Both the position numbers and the translations under genes were made by a program. A DNA stretch of 64,000 nucleotides from Burkholderia sp. WSM2232 (lineage in GTDB: Bacteria; Pseudomonadota; Gammaproteobacteria; Burkholderiales; Burkholderiaceae). Positions within the stretch are counted from its first letter, which is position 1. Each line of letters starts with the position of its first letter. The stretch lies in NCBI RefSeq assembly GCF_000472545.1, contig NZ_AWZV01000009.1:144875-208874 (forward strand). Direction: 5' to 3'. Below, in pieces: positions 36,715-46,870 of the stretch. The notes below the pieces were generated by a model. That model ran no database searches. It saw only the letters and a list, made by a program, of their open reading frames with translations, and was not told where the DNA came from.

Positions 36715-38271
36715 TCAGGACGAGCAGCTCACTTCCAGCGAGCTGGCCCAGTCGGGTGGCAAGCCGGCATAGGCTTCATGCTCGGGCTGTTCGTCGAACG
36801 GATGGCGCAGCACGGCGGCCAGACGTTCGAGTTCGGAAAAATCCTTCTCTTTCGCGCGCTGGATCGCCGTTTCGGCCAGATGATTGCGAAGCACGAATTT
36901 GGGGTTCACCTGGTTCATTGCAATGGCACGTTCAGCGTCGCTGCGCGTTTCATGAGACAGCCGCGCACGGTAGTCGTTCGCCCACGCGTCGAAGGCGGCG
37001 CGATCGAGGAACAGGTCGCGCACCGGCGCGTCGCCGCTTGCGTCGTGCTTCGAGACGCGCGCGAGATTGCGGAACGTCAGCGTGAAATCCGCGCGGTTCG
37101 CGTGCATGACGTCGAACAGGCGGTTGGCGAGCGCCGCATCGTCTTCGCGCCCGGCGGCGAGCCCGAGCTTAGCCATCATGCGTCGCTCGAGCCCGGGACC
37201 GAAGCGGTCCTTGAAGCCGGCCAGCACGCGCTGCGCGTCTTCGATCGACTTGTCTGCGCGCACGCTCTCCTCGTAGTGCTCGCCGAGCAGCGGCAGCAGT
37301 CCTTGCGCGAGGCAGAAGAGATTCCAGTATGCAATTTGCGGTTGCATCCGGTACGCATAGCGGCCTTGCGAATCCGAGTGATTGCAGATGTAGCCGGCGT
37401 CGAAGCCGTCCATGAAGCCGAACGGCCCGTAGTCGATGGTCAGACCGAGTATCGACATGTTGTCCGTATTCATGACGCCGTGGCAGAAGCCCACCGCCTG
37501 CCATTCGACCAGCAGATCCGCGGTGGACACGACCGCTTCGTTCAGCAGCGCGAGGTAGGGATCGTCGGCTTCGCGGCAATGCGGATAGAAGCGCTCGATG
37601 ACATGATCGGCGAGCGCGCGCAGCGCGTCCGTGCGGTCGTTCGAATAGAAGTGTTCGAAGTGACCGAAGCGCACGAAGCTCGGCGCGACGCGCGTCACCA
37701 CGGCGGCCGTTTCGATCTCCTCGCGCCGCACCGGCTGGTCCGAACCGATCACGCACAACGCGCGGGTGGTCGGAATGCCGAGATGATGCATCGCCTCCGA
37801 ACACAGGAACTCGCGAATCGATGAGCGCAGCACGGCGCGTCCGTCGCCCATGCGGGAATAGGGCGTACGGCCCGCGCCTTTCAGTTGCAGTTCGTAGCGC
37901 TGGCCCGCGTGTTCCACTTCGCCGAGTCCAAGCGCGCGGCCGTCGCCGAGCTGCCCCGCCCACACGCCGAACTGATGCCCCGAATACACCGATGCGTAGG
38001 GCAGCGCCTCGGCTGGCCACTCGCGCGTGGCGTTGCCCGAAAAGAGCTCGGCGAACCCCGGGTCTTTTTCGAGCCCGGGCTCTAGTCCGAGCAGCGCCGC
38101 GGTCTGCGCAGAGAACCCGACAAGGTAAGGCGCGCTGAGCGGCGTGGCGGGCAGACGGGTGAGGAACGTGCTGCCAAGCCGCGCGAAAGCGTTGTCAGCG
38201 GAGGTGAAAAGAGCTTCGGAAAGTGCCGCCACAGGCCCGTTCGAGCCTGCAATGCTTGGGGAAAACGACAT
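36715..38271 (-). CDS. selO: protein adenylyltransferase SelO (YdiU)
   Basis: A pseudokinase-fold enzyme that transfers AMP to Ser/Thr/Tyr residues of target proteins, linked to oxidative-stress defence. The 518-residue protein shows [18 protein letters not shown], the ATP-binding [19 protein letters not shown] and [19 protein letters not shown] (catalytic/metal region). It ends with C-S-S, the position where eukaryotic SelO has selenocysteine. The start at 38271 (MSFSPSIAG) has GAGG upstream; a longer open frame is not supported. It precedes msrB. Confidence 0.95.
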   Translation of the reverse strand: MSFSPSIAGSNGPVAALSEALFTSADNAFARLGSTFLTRLPATPLSAPYLVGFSAQTAALLGLEPGLEKDPGFAELFSGNATREWPAEALPYASVYSGHQFGVWAGQLGDGRALGLGEVEHAGQRYELQLKGAGRTPYSRMGDGRAVLRSSIREFLCSEAMHHLGIPTTRALCVIGSDQPVRREEIETAAVVTRVAPSFVRFGHFEHFYSNDRTDALRALADHVIERFYPHCREADDPYLALLNEAVVSTADLLVEWQAVGFCHGVMNTDNMSILGLTIDYGPFGFMDGFDAGYICNHSDSQGRYAYRMQPQIAYWNLFCLAQGLLPLLGEHYEESVRADKSIEDAQRVLAGFKDRFGPGLERRMMAKLGLAAGREDDAALANRLFDVMHANRADFTLTFRNLARVSKHDASGDAPVRDLFLDRAAFDAWANDYRARLSHETRSDAERAIAMNQVNPKFVLRNHLAETAIQRAKEKDFSELERLAAVLRHPFDEQPEHEAYAGLPPDWASSLEVSCSS

Positions 38272-38553
38272 GTTGAGCGCCTCACTATTAACCGATATTG
38301 TAAGTCCGCACCCGCGGCGCTGCAGCGGGCCTGCCGGTGCGTTGCCCGGCGACGCGCCGGCTTCTGCCAGAAGCTTCAGCAATTTGACGGCCCGGCCGGT
38401 GGAGCGGCGCACGGCGTGACGAATCGCAGCGCAAAGGGCGTCACAGTTCGCAACAAAAACGGCATCAAAAACAGGCACCGCAAAACGGCATCACAAACGG
38501 CGCTTTCCGATCAGCATCCCTGAAACGCAAAAAACGCGAGGAGACGACTCTTT

Positions 38554-40239
38554 ATGACGATGCCGCTGCTTGGTCAGATGATGGACGTGCCCCTCACCGT
38601 GTCCTCGCTGCTTGCGCATGCCGCGCGGCATTTCGGCAGCGCCGAGATCGTGTCGCGGCGCATCGAAGGCGACATCCACCGCTATACATATCGCGACTGC
38701 GAACGGCGCGCGAAACAGCTTGCCCAGGCGCTTATCGCTCTCGGTGTTCAGCCCGGCGAGCGCGTCGCGACGCTGGCGTGGAACGGCTACCGGCATCTGG
38801 AGACCTATTACGGCACGACCGGCTTCGGCGCCGTGTGCCACACGATCAACCCGCGCCTCTTTCCCGATCAGATCGCCTACATCGTCAATCACGCCGACGA
38901 CGCCTACGTGCTGTTCGACACCACGTTCGCGCCGCTCGTCGACGTTCTGGCGCCGCAATGCCCGAGAGTGCGCGGCTGGATCGCGCTCGCCGACGAAGCG
39001 CATCTGCCCGCCATGCAAACTTCCGCGCTCAGTTATGAAACGCTGGTGCAGGCGCAGGACGGCAATTTCGAATGGCCGCTCATCGACGAGCGCGAGGCTT
39101 CGTATCTTTGCTATACGTCGGGCACGACCGGCAACCCGAAAGGCGCGCTGTACTCGCATCGCTCGACGGTGCTGCATGCGTTCGGCGCGTCGTTGCCCGA
39201 CGCCATGGCCCTGTCCGCGCGCGATTCGGTGCTGCCCGTGGTGCCGATGTTCCATGTGAACGCCTGGGGCATTCCGCACGCCGCGCCGCTCACCGGCGCG
39301 AAGCTAGTGTTCCCCGGCAAGGATCTGGACGGCAAGTCGCTGTTCGAGCTGATGGAGCGCGAACGCGTCACGTACTCGGCTGGCGTGCCGACCGTCTGGC
39401 TCGGGCTGCTGAACCATCTGCGCGAGACCGGCTCGCGTTTTTCGTCGCTCGAGCGCACGGTGATAGGCGGCTCCGCGTGTCCGCCCGCGATGCTGCGCAC
39501 TTTCGTCGACGACTACAACGTGCAGGTGATTCATGCGTGGGGCATGACGGAGATGTCGCCGCTCGGCACGCTCTCCAAGCTCACATGGGAGCAATCGCAG
39601 CGGCCGGTCGCCGAGCAGCGCAAGCTGCTGGAGAAGCAGGGGCATGCGCTGTACGGCGTCGACATGAAGATCGTCGGCGACGACGGCAAGGAATTGCCGT
39701 GGGACGGCGTCGCATTCGGCGATCTTTATGTGCGCGGGCCATGGGTGATCGACCGTTATTTCCGCAAGGACGACTCGCCGCTCGTGGATGGCTGGTTCCC
39801 CACCGGCGACGTGGCCACCATCGACCGCGACGGCTTCCTGCAGATCACCGACCGCTCGAAAGACGTGATCAAGTCCGGTGGCGAATGGATCAGTTCGATC
39901 GACGTCGAAAACGTGGCGGTCGCTCACCCGGCTGTCGCGGAGGCAGCCTGCATTGCATGCGCGCATCCAAAGTGGACCGAGCGGCCGCTGCTAGTCGTGG
40001 TCAGGCGTACGGGCCACGAGGTGACGCGCGAGGAACTGCTGGCGTTCTACAACGGCAAGGTGGCGAAGTGGTGGATTCCCGACGACGTCGTCTTCGTCGA
40101 CGAGTTGCCCCATACGGCCACCGGCAAGCTGCAAAAACTGAAGTTGCGCGACATGTTCCGCGACCACGTGCTGCCCTCCGTGCTCGAAGATCGCTTGCAC
40201 GGCGCAGATTGCCCGCTCGCCAGGGGAAACCCCGCCTGA
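38554..40239 (+). CDS. acyl-CoA synthetase (AMP-binding, fatty acid-CoA ligase)
   Basis: Activates a carboxylic acid, probably a medium- or long-chain fatty acid, to its CoA thioester via an acyl-AMP. The 561-residue protein has the P-loop [11 protein letters not shown], the WGMTEMSP acyl-binding motif, [31 protein letters not shown] and the C-terminal catalytic Lys in [18 protein letters not shown] lies upstream; a second ATG two codons later is also possible. It begins a rightward set with the FadB-like and thiolase genes. Chain-length preference cannot be read here. Confidence 0.93.
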   Translation: MTMPLLGQMMDVPLTVSSLLAHAARHFGSAEIVSRRIEGDIHRYTYRDCERRAKQLAQALIALGVQPGERVATLAWNGYRHLETYYGTTGFGAVCHTINPRLFPDQIAYIVNHADDAYVLFDTTFAPLVDVLAPQCPRVRGWIALADEAHLPAMQTSALSYETLVQAQDGNFEWPLIDEREASYLCYTSGTTGNPKGALYSHRSTVLHAFGASLPDAMALSARDSVLPVVPMFHVNAWGIPHAAPLTGAKLVFPGKDLDGKSLFELMERERVTYSAGVPTVWLGLLNHLRETGSRFSSLERTVIGGSACPPAMLRTFVDDYNVQVIHAWGMTEMSPLGTLSKLTWEQSQRPVAEQRKLLEKQGHALYGVDMKIVGDDGKELPWDGVAFGDLYVRGPWVIDRYFRKDDSPLVDGWFPTGDVATIDRDGFLQITDRSKDVIKSGGEWISSIDVENVAVAHPAVAEAACIACAHPKWTERPLLVVVRRTGHEVTREELLAFYNGKVAKWWIPDDVVFVDELPHTATGKLQKLKLRDMFRDHVLPSVLEDRLHGADCPLARGNPA

Positions 40240-40423
40240 CGATAAATTGAACGAGCGTGCTTTTTTGTGTATTCTGCCTGCTGACACCGGAGCCGCCGCC
40301 TAAGCTGAAGGCGAAGGCCGGCGCATTCGAGCTGGATCATGCACCGGCTCGGCTAACCGGACGGGCGGCGCATCGCGCGCCGCCTCATCTCACGGATGCG
40401 ATGCATCGCACGGAGGCAGGCAG

Positions 40424-42508
40424 ATGGCAGTGGACTACACAACCCATGACGGCGTGGCCGTCATCACGCTGAACAATCCCCCCGTCAATGGTCTTGGGCT
40501 GTCGACTCGCGCGGGAATCATGGAGGGCATCGAGCGCGCGCAGCGCGACCCGGCCATCAAGGCCATAGTGGTGACAGGCGCGGGCAAGGCCTTCTCCGGC
40601 GGCGCGGACATCACCGAATTCAACACGCCCAAAGCGACCCAGGAGCCGACGCTTGCCACCGTCATCAAGGCGGTGGAAGCGAGCGCGAAGCCGGTGGTCG
40701 CGGCCATTCATAGTGTGGCGATGGGCGGCGGCCTCGAACTCGCGCTGGGCGCGCATTACCGCATTGCTGCGCCGGGCGCGCAGATCGCCTTGCCGGAAGT
40801 GAAGCTCGGCATTCTGCCGGGCGCGGGCGGCACGCAGCGTCTGCCGCGCGCCATTGGTCTTGAGGCCGCGCTCAACATGATTGTGTCCGGCACGCCTGTC
40901 GACTCGCAGCAGCTCGCCGGCTCGGGCCTCTTCGACGAACTGGTGCAAGGCGATCTCACGGCTGCGGCGCTTGCCTTCGCGCGCAAGGTCGGTGCGAAAG
41001 AAGGCCCGCATCCGACCGTGCGCGAGCGCAAGATCGAGCATCCGAACGCCGAAGGCTTCCTGCAATTCGCACGCAATAGTGTCGCGGCTGTCGCGAAGCA
41101 TTTTCCCGCGCCGCTCAAATGCATCGATGCGGTGGAAGCAGGCGTGAAGCACGGCTTCGACAAGGGGCTCGCAGTCGAGCGCGAGTGCTTTACGGCGCTC
41201 GTGCAAACGCCCGAGAGCCGCGCGCTGCGCCATGCGTTCTTCGGCGAACGGGCGGCCAGCAAAATCCCGGACGTGCCGGCCGATACGCCGGTGCGCGAGA
41301 TTTGCCGGGTAGCGGTGATCGGTGCGGGCACGATGGGCGGCGGCATCGCCATGAACTTCATCAACGCAGGCATTCCGGTCACGCTGCTCGAGATGAAGCA
41401 GGAAGCGCTGGAGCGCGGCCTCGCCACCATCCGCAGCAACTACGAAGCGAGCGTGAAGAAGGGCAAGCTCAAGCCCGAGGCAGTGGCCGAGCGCATGGCG
41501 CTGATCGCGCCCACGCTTTCCTACGACGACCTGAAGAGCGCGGACCTGATCGTCGAAGCGGTGTTCGAGGAACTCGGCGTGAAGGAACAGGTGTTCCGGC
41601 GCCTCGACGAAATCGCGAAGCCCGGCGCGATTCTCGCGTCCAATACGTCCACGCTCGACGTGAACCGGATCGCCGCATTCACGAAGCGTCCGCAAGACGT
41701 GGTGGGCATGCATTTCTTCAGCCCGGCTAACGTAATGAAGCTGCTCGAAGTGGTGCGCGGCAAGGAAACCGCAAAAGACGTGCTCGCCACCGTCATGCAG
41801 CTCGCGAAAAAGATCCGGAAAACGGCGGTGGTGTCGGGCGTGTGCGACGGCTTCATCGGCAACCGGATGATCGAGCAGTACATCCGCCAGGCGCTCTTCA
41901 TGCTGGAAGAGGGCGCGCTGCCCGCGCAGGTGGATCGTGCCATCGAAAAATTCGGCTTTGCGATGGGTCCGTTCCGCATGAGCGACCTGGCCGGCAACGA
42001 CATTGGCTGGGCCATCCGCAAGCGCCGCTATCAGGAACAGCCCGATATGCACTATTCGAAGATTGCCGACCGCCTGTGCGAGACGGGGCGCTTCGGCCAG
42101 AAGACCGGCGGCGGCTGGTACGACTACAAGCCGGGCGAGCGCACCGCGCAGCCGTCGAAACTGGTCGAAGAGATGATCGTCGCCTACTCGAAGGAAACCG
42201 GCACTGAGCGCCGCAAGATAGGCGACGAGGAAATCGTCGAGCGCCTCGTCTTTGCGCTCGTGAACGAAGGCGCGAAGATTCTCGAAGAGGGCATTGCGTC
42301 GAAGGCGTCGGACATCGACATGGTCTATCTGACCGGCTACGGCTTCCCGCTTCATCGCGGCGGCCCGATGCTGTATGCGGATACCGTCGGCCTCTACAAC
42401 GTGGAGCGCGCGATACGCCGCTATGCCGCGCAGCCCAACGGCGACGCGTGGCAACTCGCGCCGCGCCTCGCAGAACTCGCGGCAACGGGCCGCGGCTTTA
42501 ACGGCTGA
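40424..42508 (+). CDS. 3-hydroxyacyl-CoA dehydrogenase / enoyl-CoA hydratase fusion (FadB-like)
   Basis: A 694-residue bifunctional beta-oxidation enzyme. The N-terminal crotonase domain (about 1-190) has AFSGGADITEF (oxyanion hole) and LPEVKLGILPGAGGTQRLPR with the hydratase glutamate. The NAD-binding domain (about 295-475) starts VAVIGAGTMGGGIAMNF and has MHFFSPANVMKLLEVV with the catalytic His. The C-terminal dimer domain (about 480-690) includes VCDGFIGNRM. GGAGGCAGGCAG precedes the ATG. The thiolase follows 112 bases downstream, which would complete the cycle. Confidence 0.95.
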   Translation: MAVDYTTHDGVAVITLNNPPVNGLGLSTRAGIMEGIERAQRDPAIKAIVVTGAGKAFSGGADITEFNTPKATQEPTLATVIKAVEASAKPVVAAIHSVAMGGGLELALGAHYRIAAPGAQIALPEVKLGILPGAGGTQRLPRAIGLEAALNMIVSGTPVDSQQLAGSGLFDELVQGDLTAAALAFARKVGAKEGPHPTVRERKIEHPNAEGFLQFARNSVAAVAKHFPAPLKCIDAVEAGVKHGFDKGLAVERECFTALVQTPESRALRHAFFGERAASKIPDVPADTPVREICRVAVIGAGTMGGGIAMNFINAGIPVTLLEMKQEALERGLATIRSNYEASVKKGKLKPEAVAERMALIAPTLSYDDLKSADLIVEAVFEELGVKEQVFRRLDEIAKPGAILASNTSTLDVNRIAAFTKRPQDVVGMHFFSPANVMKLLEVVRGKETAKDVLATVMQLAKKIRKTAVVSGVCDGFIGNRMIEQYIRQALFMLEEGALPAQVDRAIEKFGFAMGPFRMSDLAGNDIGWAIRKRRYQEQPDMHYSKIADRLCETGRFGQKTGGGWYDYKPGERTAQPSKLVEEMIVAYSKETGTERRKIGDEEIVERLVFALVNEGAKILEEGIASKASDIDMVYLTGYGFPLHRGGPMLYADTVGLYNVERAIRRYAAQPNGDAWQLAPRLAELAATGRGFNG

Positions 42509-42620
42509 CGGCGCGCCTACGCCGCTCGCGTAGAGCGACTGAGCGAACGACTGAAGTGGCGCATGCCCTTGCCGCGCATCGTCGCGCGCCACTATCGACA
42601 TTGACACGCAGGAGATTTGC

Positions 42621-43799
42621 ATGACTGACGCCGTAATCGTATCGACCGCCCGCACGGGCCTCGCCAAGTCGTGGCGCGGCGGTTTCAACATGACCCACGG
42701 CGCGACGCTCGGCGGCCATGTGACCCAGGCCGTGGTCGAGCGCGCAAAGCTCGACCCGGCGCGCGTCGAGGATGTGATCATGGGTTGCGCGAATCCCGAA
42801 GGCGCCACGGGCATGAACATCGCGCGGCAGATCGCGCTGCGCGCCGGTTTGCCGGTTAGCGTGCCGGGCATGACGGTGAACCGTTTCTGTTCGTCGGGAT
42901 TGCAAACTATTGCGCTCGCCGCTCAGCGGGTGATTGCCGGCGAAGGCGACGTGTTCGTCGCGGGCGGCGTCGAGTCCATTTCGTGCGTGCAGAACGAGAT
43001 GAACCGCCACATGATGGCCGAAGGCTGGTTGAGCCAGAACAAGCCGGAAATCTACTGGTCGATGTTGCAGACCGCCGAGAACGTCGCAAAGCGCTATGCG
43101 ATTTCGAAGGAACGTCAGGACGAATATGGCGTGCGCTCGCAGCAGCGCGCCGCGGCCGCGCTGGAAGCCGGCCGCTTCAAGGACGAGATCGTGCCGTTGA
43201 CCGTGCTGGCCGGCGTCGCCGACAAGGCGACCGGGCGCCTGTTCACGAAGGAGGTGACCGTGAGCGGCGACGAGGGCATTCGCGCGGACACCACGCTCGA
43301 AGGCGTCTCGAAGATCCGCACGGCGCTGCCGGGCGGCGTCATTACCGCGGGCAACGCGAGCCAGTTTTCGGACGGCGCGTCGGCCTGTGTGGTGATGAAT
43401 GCAAAGCTCGCCGAGCGCGAAGGTCTGCAGCCGCTCGGCATTTTCCGCGGCTTTGCGGTAGCGGGCTGCGAGCCGGACGAGATGGGCATTGGCCCGGTGT
43501 TCGCGGTGCCGAAGCTGCTCAAACAGGCCGGCCTGAAAGTCGACGACATCGACTTGTGGGAACTGAACGAAGCGTTCGCGGTGCAGGTGCTGTATTGCGC
43601 GGACAAGCTCGGCATCGACCAGGAACGGTTGAACGTGAACGGCGGCGCAATCGCGGTCGGTCATCCGTACGGCGTGTCGGGCGCGCGGCTCGCCGGGCAC
43701 GCGCTGATCGAAGGCAAGCGGCGCGGCGCGAAGCTGGTGGTGGTGACCATGTGCATCGGCGGCGGGCAGGGCGCGGCGGGGCTCTTCGAAGTGGCGTGA
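42621..43799 (+). CDS. acetyl-CoA C-acyltransferase (thiolase)
   Basis: Cleaves 3-ketoacyl-CoA with CoA, the last step of beta-oxidation. The 392-residue protein has the acyl-carrying Cys90 ([10 protein letters not shown]), the [19 protein letters not shown] active-site His and the C-terminal [10 protein letters not shown] with the second cysteine. CAGGAGA precedes the ATG at 42621. Its stop codon at 43797-43799 directly abuts the stop of the convergent lipoprotein gene with no terminator between them. Confidence 0.96.
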   Translation: MTDAVIVSTARTGLAKSWRGGFNMTHGATLGGHVTQAVVERAKLDPARVEDVIMGCANPEGATGMNIARQIALRAGLPVSVPGMTVNRFCSSGLQTIALAAQRVIAGEGDVFVAGGVESISCVQNEMNRHMMAEGWLSQNKPEIYWSMLQTAENVAKRYAISKERQDEYGVRSQQRAAAALEAGRFKDEIVPLTVLAGVADKATGRLFTKEVTVSGDEGIRADTTLEGVSKIRTALPGGVITAGNASQFSDGASACVVMNAKLAEREGLQPLGIFRGFAVAGCEPDEMGIGPVFAVPKLLKQAGLKVDDIDLWELNEAFAVQVLYCADKLGIDQERLNVNGGAIAVGHPYGVSGARLAGHALIEGKRRGAKLVVVTMCIGGGQGAAGLFEVA

Positions 43800-44324
43800 T
43801 TACGGCAGCGCAGTACCGGACATCGGCGAACTGAGCGGCAAACTGAGCATGCCCTGATCGACGAAACGCGTGGTGCCAAACGGGCCGCCCGCCAGCTTGC
43901 CGCGCAAAACGTAGGGCACCTGCCCCGATTGCGCGGCGCCGGCGAATGCGAAGGCCTGGCGTACCGCGGCGAACGCGGGCACCGTCAGCGGCACGTGCAG
44001 CACCGTTTCGCCGAAGCGCGGCACTGTGCCGCCCTGATCGCTGACGCCGCTCGCAAACGACTTGCCGTTTAGATCCAGGTCAAGCGATACGCCGTTGAAA
44101 CTGACCGCCGATTCATTCGGATTCTGCACGCGCAGCTTGATGTCGAAGCGCATTTCGAGCCCTTGGCCTTCGAGCGGTTCGATACCCGCCACGCTCACGC
44201 GCAACGGGTCGCCGCCGAGCAGTCCCGCGCATCCGCCGAGTCCGAAGGTGAGCGTAGCGACAAGCGTGCATAACGCAGTGACGCGGCACAGGCTCGCGCT
44301 GAACAGCGGACGCAGGAAGAACAT
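43800..44324 (-). CDS. LEA14-like lipoprotein (LEA type 2 family)
   Basis: A 174-residue predicted lipoprotein. The signal peptide ends in the lipobox TFGLGGC. The body has the water-stress/LEA14 beta-sandwich pattern RFDIKLRVQNPNESAVSFNGVSLDLDLNGK. The ATG at 44324 is preceded by GAGGTG at six bases, better than the GTG three codons earlier. LEA14-type proteins are linked to desiccation tolerance in other organisms; function here is unknown. Residues after the lipobox (AGLLGG) do not show an inner-membrane retention Asp, so outer-membrane sorting is likely. Confidence 0.85.
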   Translation of the reverse strand: MFFLRPLFSASLCRVTALCTLVATLTFGLGGCAGLLGGDPLRVSVAGIEPLEGQGLEMRFDIKLRVQNPNESAVSFNGVSLDLDLNGKSFASGVSDQGGTVPRFGETVLHVPLTVPAFAAVRQAFAFAGAAQSGQVPYVLRGKLAGGPFGTTRFVDQGMLSLPLSSPMSGTALP

Positions 44325-44418
44325 GACCGGCACCTCGAAGAGCGGATAAGGTCATGCATTGTAGCGGGCGGGATGAGGCCTGAGGCCCGGGCCGCCGGTA
44401 GTGGGCGCACCGCCGCTT

Positions 44419-44787
44419 TCATGCGGCGCGCCGCAACGTCGTCTTCAGAAACGCGGCGAGTTGCCGCGCGACATGCGCAGGCCGCGCACGGCTACTCGCT
44501 TCTGGGCGCGACGCTTGCAGCGCGAAAGCCGCCGCCCGTATCTGCAAGGCGCTGATCGACACGACGCCGCGTTGCGGCACTGTGAAGCACTGGCCTTCGC
44601 GCAGTACGAGCGAAGTCGGGGCAAGCGCCTCGCCGAGCCATGCGAGAGAATGATCGCGAAACGCGAGTTGCAGATCACCTTCAATCGCAATCACACAGCT
44701 TCGTGCGCGCAGGTCGTGAAGGGCAATCTGACCGGCGGCGAGGCGGCATACTGGTGTGTTGGCTGGTGTGTTGGCGCAAGCTGACAT
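44419..44787 (-). CDS. DUF2917 domain protein
   Basis: A 122-residue cytosolic protein with a single compact domain of the DUF2917 type (about 15-90: LRARSCVIAIEGDLQLAFRDHS, then LREGQCFTVPQRGVVSISALQ). Function unknown. I chose the ATG at 44787 because GGGAG lies six bases upstream; an ATG two codons earlier overlaps that site. It is divergent from a MocR-type regulator, with a 214-base shared region carrying candidate operators. This makes it the most likely target of that regulator. Confidence 0.75.
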   Translation of the reverse strand: MSACANTPANTPVCRLAAGQIALHDLRARSCVIAIEGDLQLAFRDHSLAWLGEALAPTSLVLREGQCFTVPQRGVVSISALQIRAAAFALQASRPEASSRARPAHVARQLAAFLKTTLRRAA

Positions 44788-44866
44788 GAACATCTCCCGG
44801 TTACCGTTTGCATGCCGTCCAGCTTATTGCTCCCGCAATGACGAAAACAGCCGCAGGCAACCAGCA

Positions 44867-44921
44867 TCTGAACCGGTACAGAATCGCAGTTTGGTGCGCT
44901 GTATCGGTCGAAATGCAGCGC
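44867..44921. promoter_or_regulatory. candidate MocR operator pair
   Basis: TCTGAACCGGTACAGA at 44867-44882 is a near-perfect palindrome. CTGNNNCGGT occurs within it at 44868 and again at 44899, exactly 31 bases apart, about three helical turns. The second lies in GCGCTG...CAGCGC (44896-44921). MocR regulators usually bind two spaced repeats between divergent genes, so this fits, but binding is inferred. Confidence 0.5.
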
Positions 44922-45001
44922 ATGTGTATCTGTTGCGGCGCGCGGGGACTGCGCACCATGGGTTCATGAGCCGATCATCGGCAATCTGGACTTAACAACG
45001 T

Positions 45002-46528
45002 ATGCGACCGCACAGCCAGGCCCACACCGGCGCAGAGCTTGGGCCGCCGAACGACGCGGCAGCCGGCGAGCCGCTCTATCGTCAACTGGCGGCGCAGTAC
45101 CGTCGCGCGATTCATCATGGCGTGCTGCGCTCCGGCGAGCGCATGCCGTCGATACGCACCTTGATGCAGCGTCACGGCGTGAGCCTCGCGACGGCAACCG
45201 AGAGTTACCGTGTGCTCGAACGCGAGGCGCTGATCGAGGCGCAGCCGCGCGCCGGCTATTTCGTGCGCGCTTCGCGAAAGGCTGCGTTGCCCGCCGCGTC
45301 CGAACCCGACCTCGCGACGCTGCCCGGCGCCGCGCAATTCGTCGGCATTCATTCGGCCATCTCGACCATCGTCGCGCAATTTCAGCGCTATCCGGACGCG
45401 TTCAACCTGGGCGGCGCGACCGCCTCGCCCGATCTCTATCCGACGGATGCGCTGCAGAAAGCGGCGCTGCGCGCCTTGCGCCGGCGGCCCACGCTGCTTA
45501 CCGCGGCCGGGCCCGATCAGGGCGATCCGGCGCTGCGCGCGATCATCGCGCGACGTGCGCTCGACGCCGGCATCCAGATCGGCGCGGACGACATCATCAT
45601 GACGCACGGCGGCATCGAGGCGGTCAATCTCGCGTTGCGGGCGGTCACGCAACCGGGCGACGCGGTTGCCGTCGAATCGCCGTGCTTCTTCGGCTTGTTG
45701 CAGGCGCTGGAGAGCCTCGGGCTGCGCGCGCTGGAAATTCCGGCGAGCCCGAGCACCGGCCTTGCAGTCGAGGCGCTCGAGTTCGCCTTGAACACGCATT
45801 CCGACATCAAGGCCGTGGTGGTCGTGCCGAATCTGCAGAACCCGCTCGGCAGCGTGATGCCCGATGCACACAAGGCAAGGCTCGTCGAGCTGTGCGCGCG
45901 GGCGCGCATTGCGCTGATCGAGGACGACCCCTATCGGGAACTGGTGGACACCGCGCAGCCGCTGCGTTCGCTGAAGGCGTGGGACACCGACGGCACCGTG
46001 ATCCATTGCACGTCGTTCAACAAGACGCTCGCGCCCGGCATGAGGGTCGGCTGGATCAACGGCGGGCGCTGGCATCCGCGTATCGGCATGCTGAAATTCG
46101 CGCAGTCGCGTCACAACGAGCAGTTGTCGCAAGTCGTGCTCGCGGAGTTTCTGGAGACGAACGCGTACGAGCGGCATTTGCGGCGCTTGCGCGATCGCTT
46201 GCGGTTGCAGCGCGAGCGGATGTCGGCGGCGCTTGGCGCGTCTTTTCCCGAGGGCACGCGCTTTACGCCGCCCGCCGGCGGCATGTTTTTCTGGATCGAG
46301 CTGCCGCGCGCGGTGTCGTCGGCAGCTTTTTTCCATGCCGCGCTGGAAGAGGGCATTCGCGTGATGCCGGGCACGGTGTTTTCGAATGCGGGCCGCTTCG
46401 ATCACTTCATTCGTCTGAGCTGCCCGAGCACGGACCTCGATCTCGCCGACGAAGCGTTGCGCAAGCTCGGTGGCCTCGCGACAACGATGGCGGCGCGCGT
46501 CGACGCAGGCAGCGTGAATGGCAGTTGA
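45002..46528 (+). CDS. MocR family regulator (GntR helix-turn-helix plus aminotransferase domain)
   Basis: A 508-residue MocR/GabR/PdxR-type transcriptional regulator. The N-terminal GntR winged helix (about 25-95) has LYRQLAAQYRRAI, SGERMPSIRTLMQRHGVSLATATESYRVLE. The C-terminal type-I aminotransferase fold (about 125-490) keeps the PLP lysine in TSFNKTLAPGMRVGW and the IEDDPYREL motif. So it probably binds PLP and senses an amine or amino acid. Its divergent neighbour encodes a DUF2917 protein. The ATG at 45002 is very close to an AACAACGT leader with no good ribosome site; the exact start may be off. Confidence 0.93.
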   Translation: MRPHSQAHTGAELGPPNDAAAGEPLYRQLAAQYRRAIHHGVLRSGERMPSIRTLMQRHGVSLATATESYRVLEREALIEAQPRAGYFVRASRKAALPAASEPDLATLPGAAQFVGIHSAISTIVAQFQRYPDAFNLGGATASPDLYPTDALQKAALRALRRRPTLLTAAGPDQGDPALRAIIARRALDAGIQIGADDIIMTHGGIEAVNLALRAVTQPGDAVAVESPCFFGLLQALESLGLRALEIPASPSTGLAVEALEFALNTHSDIKAVVVVPNLQNPLGSVMPDAHKARLVELCARARIALIEDDPYRELVDTAQPLRSLKAWDTDGTVIHCTSFNKTLAPGMRVGWINGGRWHPRIGMLKFAQSRHNEQLSQVVLAEFLETNAYERHLRRLRDRLRLQRERMSAALGASFPEGTRFTPPAGGMFFWIELPRAVSSAAFFHAALEEGIRVMPGTVFSNAGRFDHFIRLSCPSTDLDLADEALRKLGGLATTMAARVDAGSVNGS

Positions 46529-46870
46529 GGCGCTGGTAGCGCGGTGAGTCGAGTGCGGACGAGTGCTGGCATGAGTCCTGGCATAAGCGCTCACGGGAGC
46601 GCGGCGAGGCACTCGTTTGCACAAGCGTGAGCATTGGCAATCGCGCCGACATTGGCACAGCCGTCGGCAAAAGCGGTGTCCGCACGTCTGCGCATGCGGC
46701 ATGCCCCGCCATGTCATGCCACACCTTGCTCGCCACCGCCAAACGCCATAGCAGGTATCATTTCCTCTCTTTACCCGCTATGCGTCGCGCGCGCCCGAAG
46801 TTCGCCGCATGACCGGTGTATTCGCGTGTCGTCGCACTCGCAAGTCAGGACAGGAAAACCGAAAGCCGCA

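Noticed and set aside
40385..42871. An 800-codon minus-strand frame opposite the FadB-like gene
   Set aside because: Overlaps a clear enzyme gene completely, with shadow-like residue composition and no start signals.
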